From assembly GCF_029867415.1 (NCBI RefSeq), contig NC_081182.1:43573462-43637461 (forward strand): 64,000 bases of DNA, in the 5' to 3' direction. Positions 23,590 to 35,678 of this stretch are shown piece by piece. Within the stretch, counting starts at the first letter, position 1, and every line of letters begins with the position of its first letter. Below the pieces are notes generated by a model, which was not told the origin of the DNA, did not search any database, and saw only the letters and a program-made list of their open reading frames with translations. The position numbers and the translations under genes were made by a program. This DNA comes from Vicia villosa (lineage: Eukaryota > Streptophyta > Magnoliopsida > Fabales > Fabaceae).

Positions 23590-26500
23590 TCAACCCGTCT
23601 TCTCTTCAATCCGAGCATATTTTCCTTTTGTCTCCACTGCCAGACTTGAAACAACTGGTATAGTAGCGCTAGAATCCCCTTTTTGACTCTTTCTTCCCAA
23701 ACTCAGGCCTGTCGCTGGTTGCGAGATACTGTGAGTTCCAAACTCGAGAAGCATTTGAGGCAATGAGGAATTATGGTACAGCTCGGATTGTTGGGATGCT
23801 GACGAAGTCCTGTTGCCAATGCATGAAAGAAGAGGAAAATCTTCATTTGAGAGATCAAATGACTTGGAGCTATTTTCATTCATGTCAGTCTCAGAAGGAA
23901 CCCCTTCTATTTCCTTTCTCTCCGATTGTTGGGATGCTGACGAAGTGCTGTTGCCAATGCTTGAAAGAAGAGGAAAATCTTCATTTAAGAACTCAAAGGA
24001 CTTGGAGCTATTATCATTCATATCAGTCTCAGAAGGAACCTCTTCTATTTCCTTTCTCTCCAATGGTTTGGGCAATGCATTAGCATTACTATTATTGTTA
24101 TTACTCCCAGTACCGAATCTCCGTGGTCTGGAGCCTTTCGCACGGGCATTCCAGTATGTAGTAAGAGTCTGAGTCAGAAAAATGCAAGCATTTAGAGACT
24201 GATAAAAATGAGTTATCATAAAATAAATAAAGTTTGAAAACAAAAGCAATTTACCATGTCAGGTATATATGTGCCTGTTCCTCGTGATTTCCCTGTTTCT
24301 TCAAGGCTATAAGTTGGTTGTGGAGGAGCATTTGGATGAAAGAATGTCTGCCTAGGGATAGTACCTCTATGATAATACCGAAGCCAGTTTTGTTGTACCT
24401 TAAGCATATCAGCATCAAATGGTATCAGTGGGGAACTTGAAGGTGCAACAAGTGGCACCGCATAGTTACGATACATCTGAACATGTTGTAAGCCACCATA
24501 GAAACTGTCACAATCTCCAACAAGGACAGGCTCTTCAGATCTTCCAGTACCAAATGCAGGAACAGGAACATCGATATCTGGCCTTTGCCCTTTCCCATTT
24601 CTATTCAAGGTGTTCATGAAAAACACCTCCAGTGCTCCACCTATGCTTTCTCCTGGAAGGTTAAGAATCTCCTTAAGCTTTTCAGCACCGAAGGCAAAAG
24701 CATAACCAATTCGATGTAAAGTACCTGGAGGAAGAAAGTTAACAGTTGACGAGTGTGTTGGAATCAAAGAATCAACTCTAAATATTTATTATTAGGATTT
24801 GAGTTTATTATTAGGACTAAGATTATCAAGTAATATCAATTAGTATTTATTGCATTAGTCACTAGTATGCAACATTGTTGGGAGCTTAACGATGTTTTCA
24901 TAGTAAAGTATGAAGTTGGCTTACAAGCAACTAAAGTACAAATAAAAATATTCACCGCAACCAAGAAAAATTACTTTTGTTGACACTGCGGCCTAGGTTG
25001 TTGTCGCTTTTTAGAGGATCCAAAATGTTCATGCACTTGATGGGAAATTCACGGGGTGAAGTCTCGCATGCCTTTGGAACAGAGCACATATCCCTGTAAT
25101 TTTTCAGAAGCTCTTTACTGAGCAGCAATCCACCTCGATCAGATTCTGGTTTCTCTGCAACAAGTTGGTATCAAGGACCAAAGATTTGAAAATAAATAAT
25201 CCCACTGAATAAACTACACCCAATAGCTTATGCAGCCCCCATAACACTTACCGACAATTTCTGGAAGGGAGGATAATGGTTGTGGACCATCTATGGTGAT
25301 ATAATTTTTCTCCCAATCAAATGTGCTGTAGTAGTCCAAAAATTTGTACAGCACCTGCTAGTAGCAGCAGTTCAGTGGTTTTATTCTTTATGCAGAGGTG
25401 ATTACAAATGCTAAAAGGGTTGAAAGAATATTAATAAAAGACTTCACTCACCTCTAAAGGACCGCACAATGATGAATGAAAACAATTGATAATATATAGA
25501 ACTAATATTTCAAGTGCATATGTTGAGAGCAGGCCATGGTGTGCACCAAGAAGCCGGCTCTCATAATAGCACCAAGCTTTGACTAAGATTATACTGCGTT
25601 TCAAGACATGGTTTTTCCCGACAAGTTGGTCAACCTGAGTTTTTTTTTTAAAATGAAAAAAGAATTAGCAAAGCCTGAATATGAGAAAAATGCACAGGAA
25701 AAGAGAATAATAGGAGGCTAAATAAACAATGAACTCAAATGTTGAGTTGAGACCACTACAAATCAACCAGACTGAATAGAGGCACACAAATATGAACCCC
25801 AAATTTATGGACCTCAAAAATAGAGATCAGTCAAGTAGTAGAAACTGTAGGAAGGAAAGGGGAAGCAAAATCAAATATGTATAATAACATTTAAAGAAAA
25901 TGAGTAAAATTGACAAGAAAGCTAAATGCTATGTTATCAATTTGGATAGGGGTGCTGCCATCCCCAAAAAGGGAACGGAACAGAAGAGGTAAGCAGAACA
26001 GACGATATTTTAGTGACTTGGACACTAATACAGTTAATACTAATGAACACGTAATTGTTAAAAACTAAAATAAATTAATTAAATTCATGAAGTATTCATC
26101 TTTAGAAATAAAAACCATAAGTCTTAAGCAAAACATACTTCCAAATGCCAATAAAACAACTTTGCTATCCTTAAAAATTTAAGGATAATATCATATATGG
26201 CTGACGCGGCCGGAGCAGCCACGTCAGGAAGGCGTAGTTCCGAATCCAATCCTATTATCGTGGTCGTTCCAGCCGAGTCATCCATCTGTGACGGAACGGC
26301 GCAGCCTGACGCGGTTTTTTTAGGTTTTGCTGTTCCATGCCGAGTTTAATAACATAGGCTAAATGGAGAAAAATCTATACTTAAATTAGATGAAATGGCA
26401 ATCCTAACATGGCATATGATTTCATATATTTACTACTTAGACAAACTAACTAACCACATATTAGTTCTCCAGTAATCAGATTTCAGATTTATATAAACTA

Positions 26501-28276
26501 ACAGTAACACAAGGGAAATTAAAGCTTATAGATTTTAAGCTCATGGTATATTGAACTCAGAATATGAACTAGTTGTAAATATTAATTAGCAAAAATAAGA
26601 TTTACCTCCTCCAGAAAGCGCAGAGCATAGAGTCCAGCCATCTGGTTGAAAGAGATGTCAACTGCTATACTTTTCACTGTGCATTTTACAACCTTTACCT
26701 GCATCCAATATCCAGGCATAAAAAAGGAAGTCGTATAAAGTTGAGAGATACTAATTTTACCAAAACATTAAACACTATTTTCTTAAGAGAAAAATCTCAA
26801 AAAGAAATAATTTTAAATATAAAAAGTAAAAAAGCAATGACAGCAGTGGAGATGCTAAGAAATCGAAATTCAATAACTATCTATGAAGCACGGACACCTC
26901 GAAGACGACCTCGACACTGACACTGCGGCACTGATAATAATTTGAAAAAAATGAATAAATTAAATGTAATCACAAGGGTCGGTGCAGGTGTTTGACTCCG
27001 ACACGGGCATGGACACCCCTTTTTTCAGAGGTGTCGGTGCTACATAGATAACTATAACATGCAGCTTAAATAGAAATTTTGTTTCTAAACCTGCGCACGT
27101 ATATGTTGTATGTCTTTCACTTCGTATTCAAGATCTTCTCCACTTCCAAGTAGATTGCATACTGCTTGTGCTAAATCCTCCTCTACACTTTCTTGACTGA
27201 GAACTGTCAAGTCAATATCTCCATCTGGAAGGTAAGTTTTTAGTGGGACTGATCCGAACACGAATACCTGTAGTTGGCACACAAAACATAAAATGTTTAT
27301 TTATGGACAACACTATAACGAAATGCGCATAATGAAACCAATTTGTTTTTGGCACCTTAAAGCTTTTGAAATGGAGGAAATTGCGTTTTCAGACTAGGGT
27401 CAAATTCTTCAAATCAATAAACGTTCACCAGAGTAAACAAATAATGGTGAACTCACCTCAACATTATTCAATTCAAGCATTTCTAACTTGATTACCAGGA
27501 GAAAAATTAAATTGTTGCAAGGCCGGATACCAAGATTTAAAAAAAAAAACCATATATGCTAAAAACTAAGAAAATATTAGCCGTTATTTAACGACACCGG
27601 ATCTTGGATAATCTCAGATACCGTTTTAGGTTTTATATTGAGCCTAACGCATCCTTACAAAGATGACTTGTAAGGTGCAGAGTTTCTCCCACTTATAAAC
27701 ACTTTTTCAAGTCACAACTCATCCAATATGACACTCTTAACAAAGACAAAAACATTTTGTCAAAAAAAAAAAAAAACAGACAAAAACACATTGAATGGAA
27801 AGTTGAAGCCATCCTGCATAAATAAGGTTATGCGGATCTTCTGGGCTTGCAAACGGTAAGATTGGTCTTCAAGAACGTTTTAAGTTAAATTTAAATACGT
27901 ACATATATAAAAGAAAAGAGTAGTAAAACCGTGCTTGTATCAACCAATCAATTTTAAACAGCAAACAAAGCAGAAAACATCAAAAAGCACCCAACAAGAG
28001 AAAATCAAAGACATAACCAACTCCAACAATCGAAGGTTACAAGTATGATAAACTGAATCAAAATATTCAAACCTCTCCCCCATAGTAACCTCCAATCAGC
28101 CTCTGAACGAAATCAATAATCTGCTTTCTGTTCACCTCAGAAACAACATTAGGTTGAATTGTACATAGTATTTCCTGGGCCCTCTCTTCAGCCATCAACC
28201 AAAGCTCCTCATCAATTGGTAAGTGCGGTTGGTTAGGCGAGGAGGACAATAACAAATTTTCTTGTATAGTATCCAT
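23590..28276 (-). CDS. Nucleotidyltransferase / PAP-OAS1 substrate-binding domain protein
   Basis: Eight minus-strand exons join in frame with GT-AG introns: 28276-28073, 27267-27091, 26698-26606, 25634-25452, 25354-25252, 25154-24975, 24724-24255 and 24168-23590, giving 662 residues. The pol-beta fold motif is FGSVPLKTYLPDGDIDLTVL (residues 71-90) with the GS and DxD metal site. The PAP/OAS1-type domain follows, with KNHVLKRSIILVKAWCYYES and NNLGRSVNK. The C-terminal half is low complexity and holds a 46-residue tandem duplication. The family resembles the Arabidopsis AT3G56320 / AT3G51620 group; nucleotide transfer to RNA is inferred, and the substrate is unknown. The ATG at 28276 is the first in frame. 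An acceptor at about 28304 and a donor at 29238 suggest a 5' UTR intron. The MITEs at 25929 and 26872 lie in introns 3 and 2. Confidence 0.93.
23903..24082 (-). repeat. 46-codon tandem duplication inside the last exon
   Basis: The exon encodes two successive copies starting ERKEIEEVPSETDMND and ERKEIEGVPSETDMNE, each ending NxTSSASQQS. They differ at only a few residues. The DNA also repeats (for example GGATGCTGACGAAGT near 23795 and 23933 on the plus strand). The frame is kept. Confidence 0.9.
25929..26357. mobile_element. hAT-like MITE in nucleotidyltransferase intron 3
   Basis: The inverted ends CTATGTTATCAA and TTAATAACATAG are flanked by a perfect 8-bp duplication, GCTAAATG (25921-25928 and 26358-26365), typical of hAT. 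The 429-bp interior is locally GC-rich (26200-26325), unlike the surrounding intron. It lacks an ORF. Confidence 0.85.
26872..27055. mobile_element. MITE with GTGTCGGTGCTA ends in intron 2
   Basis: The left TAACTATCTATGAAGCACGG pairs with the complement of the right end (AGTTATCTATGTAGCACCG), then ACACCTC on both sides. Relatives lie in TRM1 intron 1 (42433-42512) and near 28489-28565. The length is about 184 bp; no target duplication was fixed. Confidence 0.65.
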
Positions 28277-28302
28277 GGCTGCCAATATCAGAACTCAGAT
28301 GT

Positions 28303-29470
28303 TCTGCATATAAAACCAAGATTAGATAACACTCAAATGCAACAGTGGGTGGGAAAGTTGGAAATATTGAAAAGTAACTAAGCACGCATACGACTAACAT
28401 GTCAGCTTCATCAGTAAAGAGAAAATGGAAGTGATTAAATGTAAATACAGGCCATTAAAAGTAAATACATCCACATGTATCAATTTTGTGTCAGTGTTGG
28501 TACATGTGAGATACCAAACGGACACGTGTTGGACACCAGATACACCTTCAATCTATAGTGTCAGTCTTGAATAATTAAAAAGACAAAAAGAAAATAGATC
28601 GAAAATTGGTTTGTGAGAGATTTGTGAGAGGCAAGCTCTTTACGTTTGACCTCGGTTTGTTGCTGATGGGAAAATTCATTGGTGACAGATGTTAGAAACA
28701 AATTGTAATGAAAACACAACTGAACATGATAAAAACCCTACCCCAGAAAAAGGGAAAATGTTAGGGCTGATTTCACCTTTACTCCAAAATTCATTCAATC
28801 AGTTTGATCCATTCTACAACCGAGCTAAACAAATTAACAATCAAATCATGGTTACTGATCAAGAGGCACTTATTGTTACAAACTATTAACCCCAAACCGA
28901 TCCAATTGAAGAGCTTCACAGCTAGCCATGCAAATCTATAAAACCAAGCAGTCCATAAACCCTAAATTCAACTTAACAAGGCTTGTATGCTACAAAAGCT
29001 ATAGATCAAACTACAAAACAAGTATATATAGGCTAAGGAGAACAGTTGCAGAATGGATTCAACAGTAGATTACAGTATATAACACAATTTCATATTCAAC
29101 AGCAGATTGGATATTCATATTCAAATTCAATCAAGGATAGAGCACAATGACATTAGAGTATTTAGGTCACTGAGAATTCTAGGTCTAATCATGATCAAAC
29201 ACAAGTTCATAAAATGACTGAGAAGAGATTGAATTTACCTCAACAAAACCTTGAGAAGAGATTGAATTTATCTAAAAAACCTGAAAAGATTTCAGCTATA
29301 TAAACTGATACAGAACTGCTTAACCTAAAACAAGTCATTAATGGCAACGGAGAAGGAAGAAGAAGAAATCAAAACCATAATTTCCTATTGATTTAGTGGA
29401 CCCCACATTTCCTATCAGAAACGAGGTTTATAGCTGCTCATTCTGCTTCTAATCGGACACAGAATCACTC
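28303..29470 (-). promoter_or_regulatory. Upstream region of the nucleotidyltransferase, probable non-coding first exon and intron
   Basis: On the minus strand a good donor, TTGAG|GTAAATTC, ends an exon at 29239. A good acceptor, ATATGCAG|AACATC, starts the exon that holds the ATG (28303). The region upstream is shared with the region before TRM1. Transcription has not been shown. A relative of the GTGTCGGTGCTA MITE lies inside the putative intron (28489-28565). Confidence 0.4.
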
Positions 29471-29866
29471 CTTTATATAACTCCAAAAAAGGAAGAAAAT
29501 AAAACAAGATAAGAACAAACGGAAAAGAAAAAAAAAAATCTTTTTTCTCCCAAATTTCGTAAATTCATTTAATTCCGATTCTATACACGTGTAACCGTTC
29601 CCGGCGTTTTTTTTCCTTCGCCAGAAGACAAATTTTCAGTTATTTCTTTTCCGTCATCGTTTTCCGACGCCATGTTGTTAACTATCACTTCTTCTTCGCA
29701 TTTTCCTCCGCAATACCGCTTTCGGTGTCAATGCGGTAATTCTGTTCCCGGAAATGATTTTCAAACGGAACGTGGTTTGGAGTTTGATACCGGGGGCGCA
29801 TTTTAACGGCGAGAGAGTGCTACTGGGAGAGACTTCGGTGTGCTCGCTGCTTCATTGCAGAAGAAT
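28985..29866 (+). repeat. Left copy of a direct segmental duplication (partner 40866-42026)
   Basis: The order of shared words is kept from ACTATA/GCTATAGATCAAACTACAAAAC (28999 against 40871) through ATTCAAATTCAATCA.GGATA, CTAAAACAAGTCATTAA, GACCCCACATTTCCTAT and ACGAGGTTTATAG to the TRM1 coding start. The coding end is the best conserved part. Homology stops at CATTGCAGAAGAA (about 29866), inside exon 1. Confidence 0.9.
29672..29866 (+). pseudogene. Truncated TRM1 first exon (tRNA methyltransferase pseudogene)
   Basis: The first 195 nt repeat the start of the intact TRM1 gene at 41823. The ATG and most codons are kept, including FQTERG and FDTGGAF, but codon 45 is TAA (29804-29806) where the intact gene has a Tyr codon. 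A 12-nt stretch near SPQIPQ is also missing. Homology ends before the SAM-binding motif, and no later exons follow. It is a broken duplicate, head to head with the nucleotidyltransferase gene about 1.4 kb away. Confidence 0.92.
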
Positions 29867-30608
29867 GTGAAAATAATAAGAGAAAGTGGGATTAATAGGT
29901 TGCTGCTTCAGTTAATATATTATTATTGTTCTTATTATTTAATTAATTGAAGATAAGTTATGAAAAAATACGTGGATTAATTATTATGTTTGATTTTTAT
30001 TTTAATTATATATAAAATAATTATAAATGGTTGTGATGAACTAAAACTTTTTACAGTGATAGTGTAACCATTAATCTCTATATTTATATATCCCTATATT
30101 TATATGTGCATAGGATTTTTTTTTGTAAAAAAATGTAAATCAAATTAAAATTAAATTGAGAGTTAATTAGAATGTAACAGTTTTTCCATGGTCAAATATT
30201 AGTAGCGTCAGCCATTTCTTTTTTATTTGACAAATATAGCTGATGATTATTTTTATTTTATTATAATTATTTTTAATGTACTGTTGTTTAGTGCAATTGT
30301 ACAATAAAATATTGATACAAAATACTCTCAATTTTTCATGTATCTACTTTCAAATCAATTTTTTTTTATAATTTGACAAAACATTTACCAAAAGTATGAG
30401 AAGTAAATATTAGAGTTATGTGAGCTTCAATGGCAATTGTGCAGTTATTTATAAAGGAAATGATGAATAATAAATGGCAGAGGGGATTAGTTATGGATTA
30501 GAAACGGAAGTTACTGTAAGAAAATTAAATGTCAATAGTTAAGTTTGCATAGCTAATGGGGTTAGTGGACATTTACGTGGCTATAACCTTTTTCTAATAT
30601 TTATTTAT
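29867..30608. other. AT-rich sequence between TRM1 pseudogene and copia element
   Basis: I see no ORF or repeat boundary. The last 5 bp (TTTAT, 30604-30608) are the target duplication of the copia element. Confidence 0.5.
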
Positions 30609-30828
30609 TATTATAAAACTAACTAAAACTATATAGAGATCAAAAGATAGGAAGAGAAGAGAACAAGCAACATTGTATTATATTCTTCTCAAGGGTGAAC
30701 TTTACATTGTAACATGAGTCTTATTTATAGGACCCAAGGGAGGTAGAAAATTAAGTACATTAAAGTGGAATAGGAAGATGAAGAATAAGAAGAGGGATGG
30801 ACATCCAGTAGTATAAATGTTTATAACA
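30609..30828 (-). repeat. 3' LTR of the copia element
   Basis: It is 220 bp and on the minus strand begins TGTTATAAACATTTATACTA. It differs from the other LTR by, for example, CCAAGGGAGG against CCAAGCGAGG. Confidence 0.95.
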
Positions 30829-30930
30829 CTCTTCTTTGGATGTCCATTGAGGATATGCCTCGTTAAAACCTTACTAGAAAAAACCCAGTGGGAAAAAAAT
30901 CTAGTGAGGGAAAAAGAGTACAATATCCTT

Positions 30931-33900
30931 TCATTTCTCCCCCTCAGTTGAACAGTCATTTCTTCGATGAAGACCAATCTTGTGTACTAGTTGATTAAAA
31001 ATTCTGTCTGGGAGTGACTTTGTGAAAAGGTCTGCAAGGTTATCACATGAACAGATTTGTTGGATGCTTATATCACCATTCTTTTGGAGATCATGAGTAA
31101 AGAAGAACTTTGGGGAAATGTGTTTTGTCCGGTCTCCTTTAATGTAACCATCTTTCAATTGAGCGATGCATGCGGTATTATCTTCATATATGATCGTTGT
31201 ATTTAATTTTTCAAAAGATAAACCACAAGTATTCTGGACGTGCTAAATTAAGGATCTCAACCAAACGCATTCTCGACTTGCCTCATGTAATGCTAAAAGT
31301 TCTGCATGATTAGATGATGTTGCTGCTATGGTTTGTTTCACCGATCTCCATGAAATAGCTGTACCTCCACATGTAAACAAATAACCAGTTTGTGATCTAC
31401 CATTATGAGGATCTGACAAGTAACCTGCATCTGCATAACCTGTTAATTCGAATTGGGATACTTTTGTATAAAACAAACCCATGTCTATTGTACCTCTAAG
31501 GTAACGAAGTATATGTTTGACTCCGTTCCAATGTCTTCGTGTAGGTGAAGAACTGTATCTTGCTAATAGATTTACAGCAAATGATATATCAGGACATGTA
31601 TAATTAGCAAGGTACATTAGTGCTCCAATTGCACTGAGATATGGTACTTCAGGACCAAGCAATTCTTCATCCTTTTCTCGAGGTCTGAAAGGATCTTTCT
31701 CCACATCTAATGATCTACCAACCATTGGAGTAGACAACGGATGACTTTTGTCCATATAGAAGCGTTTTAACACTTTTTCTATATAGCCTTCTTGATGTAC
31801 AAATATTCCTTTGTCCAAATGTTCAATTTGCAAACCTAGACATAATTTTGTCTTTCCTAGGTCCTTCATCTCAAACTCTTTCTTTAAACAACTCATAGCT
31901 TTTGGGAGCTCTTCAGGAGTTCCAATAATATTTATGTCATCCACATAGACAGCTATTATTGCGAATTCCTTTCCTGATCTTTTTATAAAAATACAAGGAC
32001 AAATGGAGTTATTTGTATATCCTTCTCTAAGCAAATATTCACTGAGACGATTATACCACATTCGTCCAGACTGTTTCAGCCCATAAAGAGACTTTTTCAA
32101 TCTTATGGAGTAGCGTTCTCGAGATTCGGAGTTGTGTGCATCTGGTACATTGAACCCTTCAGGGAGTTTCATGTAAATTTCACTATCAAGTGAACCATAC
32201 AGATAAGCTGTTACAACATCCATCATGTGCAAATTAAGCCCTTCATGTGCTACTAGGCTTATTAGATATCAAAAAGTGCTTGCATCCATTACAGGTGAAT
32301 ATGTTTCATCAAAATCAATTCCAGGTCTTTGGGAAAATCCTTGAGCGACAAGTCGAGCTTTGTATCTCACAATTTCACCTTTTTCATTTCGTTTTCGTAC
32401 GAAAACCCATCTGTATCCAACTGGCTTCACACCTTCAGGTGTTCGGACTACAGGTCCAAAAACTTGTCTTTTGTAGAGTGAGTTTAATTCTGCTTCAATT
32501 GCATCCTTCCATTTTGGCCAGTCCTCACTTTGTCTACAAATTTTGATAGACGTTGGTTCCTCATCCTCTTTGCCATTTATCTCATTTAGCGCTATATTGT
32601 ATGCAAAAACATCATTAATGTCGACTTCATTTCGGTTCCATTGTATTCCATTTTGGACATAATTTATCGAGATCTCTTTATTTTCACGAGTTTCAGGTAC
32701 CTGATCAATCTCTTCTAGAGATGAAATGTCTATTATGTCTGACGATTCTTTTAGATTTCCTATATCCTCACTTGGGCCATCTTTATTCTTAGCTCCCTTT
32801 CTTGTTCGAGGATTTTTATCTTTGGAACCGATTGGTCTACCACGCTTCAGGCGTGGTTGAGACTCATTAGATTGTCCAACAGGGATATCAATTTTTATTA
32901 GAGCATTTGCAGCTGGTATATATGATTTAGTCACACCTTTTGGATCAGTGAACGCATTTGGCAATTGATTTGCTAAGTTTTGCAGGTGAATTATCGTTTG
33001 AACTTCTAGTTCACATTGTTTTGTTTGAGGATCAAGATGAGATAATGATAATTCATTCCAACTGATATCTTTTTCCAGCTTCTTATTCTCTCCCCCTAAT
33101 GCTAGAAAATTTGATTCATCAAAATGACAATCAGCAAAACGAGCAGTGAATAAATCTCCTGTTGTTGGTTCAAGGTACTTTATAATAGACGGAGATTCAT
33201 ATCCAACATATATTCCCATCCTCCTTTGAGGACCCATCTTATTGCGATGTGGTAGAGAAATTGGAACATACACTGCACATCCAAAAATTCTTAGATGGGA
33301 AATATTAGGTTCTTTACCAAAAACTAATTGTAAAGGGGAATAGGTGTGGTAACTCGTTGGCCTGATGCGAATTAATGTTGCAGCATGCAAAATTGCATGT
33401 CCCCAAGCAGAAACAGGGAGCTTGCATCTCATAATCAGTGGTCTTGCAATTAATTTTATTCGTTTAATAAATGATTCTGCAAGTCCATTTTGTGTATGAA
33501 CATGTGCTACTGGGTGTTCAATGTCAATCCCAATAGACATACAATACTCATTAAATGCTTGAGATGAAAATTCTGCAGCATTATCAAGACGAATTTTCTT
33601 GACAGGATAATCGGGAAAATGAGCTCTTATTCGAATCAGTTGAGCTAGCAATCTCGCAAACGCCTGGTTACGAGTTGACAACAAACAAACATGTGACCAT
33701 CTAGTTGATGCATCAATTAAAACCATAAAATATCTAAATGGTCCACATGATGGGTGTATTGGCCCACAAATATCACCATGTATACGCTCTAAAAAACTGA
33801 TAGATTCATTTCTAATTTTTGTTGGTGATGGCCGAATTATCAACTTCCCCTGTGAGCAAGAGCTGCATGAGAACTTATTCGATTGAATAATTTCCCTACT

Positions 33901-34440
33901 CATTAATTGATGACCGCATGAATTTTCAATTATTTTTCGCATCATTATATAACCGGGATGGCCCAACCGGTCATGCCAAATTAGAAATTTATCATTATTT
34001 GTAAACTTCTGGTTTACAGTTGCATGTGCTTCAGTTGTACTAATATAAGTGTAGTACAGGCCAGAGGATAAAGCCGATAGCTTTTCCATTACACATTTTG
34101 TGTCTGAATTGTGTTTTGTAATATACAGATGTTCAATCCCTCCATCATCTCTTGTTTCAATATGGTATCCATTTAGGCGGATATCTTTGAAACTTAATAA
34201 ATTTCTATGGGACTTGGGGGAATATAATGCATTATCAACGTGCAATATTGTTCCACCACGTAACAACATATGGGCTCTTCCAGAGCCTTCAATTATTTTT
34301 GAGGTGCCAGAAATAGTACTGACATCAGTTTTTCGATTCACTAAATTAGAGAAATATCTTTTATGCTTGAGAATGGTGTGGGTTGTTGCACTGTCAGCAA
34401 GGCACATATCTTCATTACTGGAGCTAGCGTCCATATTCAT
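30931..34440 (-). pseudogene. copia pol (protease, integrase, RT, RNase H) with two stops
   Basis: From the 5' side: protease motif CLADSATTHT near 34400, the GAG-pre-integrase zinc pattern (HDRLGHPG, then CSSCSQGK), the integrase core (HGDICGPIHP; RLDNAAEF; NGLAESFIKR), the linker, RT (WVFVRKRNEKGE, RYKARLVAQGFSQRPG, then after a stop MMDVVTAYLYG, SLYGLKQSGRMWYNRL, FAIIAVYVDDINIIG) and RNase H (LTGYADAGYLSDPHNGRSQT; CVWLRSLI, stop, then KDGYIKGDRTKHISPKFFF). Stops at about 32266 (TGA) and 31243 (TAG) both fit C-to-T changes. The frame differs from that of gag, which ends 171 bp upstream. Confidence 0.93.
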
Positions 34441-34610
34441 TCTAAGAACAATATTAATTTTTTTAACAATAAGTTATAAGCACACATTAAAAACACAAAT
34501 TATTTAAATAGTAAATTATGTAAACAAACAAGTAGAAAACACACTTTATTATTATTAGAAAATAAAATTCAAAACATCCATAAAACATAAAAAGAAAATT
34601 TCCACAAATT
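34441..34610 (-). other. AT-rich gap between gag and pol with an acceptor-like end
   Basis: On the minus strand the 170 nt are rich in T and stops, and end TTGTTCTTAG|AATGAATATGG just before the pol frame. It looks like the end of an intron, but I found no donor that restores the frame. Confidence 0.35.
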
Positions 34611-35678
34611 TTATTTCTTGACGCTTCCATCTCCAATAAGGTGATCAATTTTTCCATCTGGATCAGCAAAGAAGTCACCAATATCTAAATGGGTAACATC
34701 CATATTACCATAATCTGGATCATCATCTTCATTAGCAAAGTGAGTCTCGATCTTTTCCTTTTTATTTTTCAGTGATTTTTGATAAAGATCAACAAGGTGT
34801 TTTGGAGTACGACAAGTGCGACTCCAATGACCTTTTCCTCCACAACGATAGCAAATATTTTCATTTGTTTTGCTACTCTGACCCTCTTTTTCATTCTTTT
34901 CAACATTTTTCCACTTCGGGTGGAAATATGTGTTTTTATGATTCCCATTGCGACCACGATCAAAACCAAGACCATGAGCATAATTACGACCACGACCACG
35001 ACCACGTGCGTATGCACGACCGCGACCACGATTTTTCCTATAGTGGTCGTGCCTTGCCACATCCACTTCTGGGAATGGAGTTGTACCAGTGGGACGGGCC
35101 TCGTGATTTTTCATCAATAGTTCATTATTTTGCTCAGCCACAAGAAGACAAGATATTAGGTCAGAATATTTAATAAACCCCTTTTCTCGATACTGCTGCT
35201 GCAGGAGCACATTGGATGCATGAAAAGTGGAAAATATTTTTTCTAGCATATCCTCATCAGTTACTTTTTCTCCACATAATAATAACTTAGAAGTTATTCT
35301 AAACATTGCAGAATTATAATCACTTACACTTTTAAAATCTTGCAAACGTAAATGCATCCATTCATATCGAGCTTTTGGTAGGATAACTGTTTTTTGATGA
35401 TCATATCTATCTTTCAAATTTTTCCACAAGACATGTGGGTCAGTTACGGTAAGATACTCATTTTTAAGATCCTCGTGAAGGTGACGACGAAGGAATATCA
35501 TGGCTTTTGCCTTTTGTTGATCAGATGATTTATTTCCTTCTTTAATAGTGTCACCGTGACCTTCTGCGCTTAAATGAATTTGGGCGTCTAGGGCCCATGT
35601 CAAATAAATCTTTCCCGAAATATCAAGAGCCCCAAAATCCAATTTTGTAAGATTTGACATACTTAGTAGTTCTATCAT
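34611..35678 (-). CDS. copia Gag polyprotein, open
   Basis: The 355-codon frame is open. It starts MIELLSMSNLTKLDFGALDI and has the UBN2-type Gag core (AKAMIFLRRHLHEDLKNEYL, YNSAMFRITSKLLLCG), a basic Arg/Gly-rich stretch (RKNRGRGRAYARGRGRGRNY) and one zinc knuckle, CYRCGGKGHWSRTC. It ends GDGSVKK. Gag packages the element's RNA into virus-like particles in the cytoplasm. Pol lies in another frame beyond a 170-nt AT-rich gap. Confidence 0.93.
   Translation of the reverse strand: MIELLSMSNLTKLDFGALDISGKIYLTWALDAQIHLSAEGHGDTIKEGNKSSDQQKAKAMIFLRRHLHEDLKNEYLTVTDPHVLWKNLKDRYDHQKTVILPKARYEWMHLRLQDFKSVSDYNSAMFRITSKLLLCGEKVTDEDMLEKIFSTFHASNVLLQQQYREKGFIKYSDLISCLLVAEQNNELLMKNHEARPTGTTPFPEVDVARHDHYRKNRGRGRAYARGRGRGRNYAHGLGFDRGRNGNHKNTYFHPKWKNVEKNEKEGQSSKTNENICYRCGGKGHWSRTCRTPKHLVDLYQKSLKNKKEKIETHFANEDDDPDYGNMDVTHLDIGDFFADPDGKIDHLIGDGSVKK

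Noticed and set aside
34772..35173. Plus-strand ORFs rich in His and Asp opposite gag
   Set aside because: They are shadows of the Arg/Gly-rich part of the copia Gag on the other strand.
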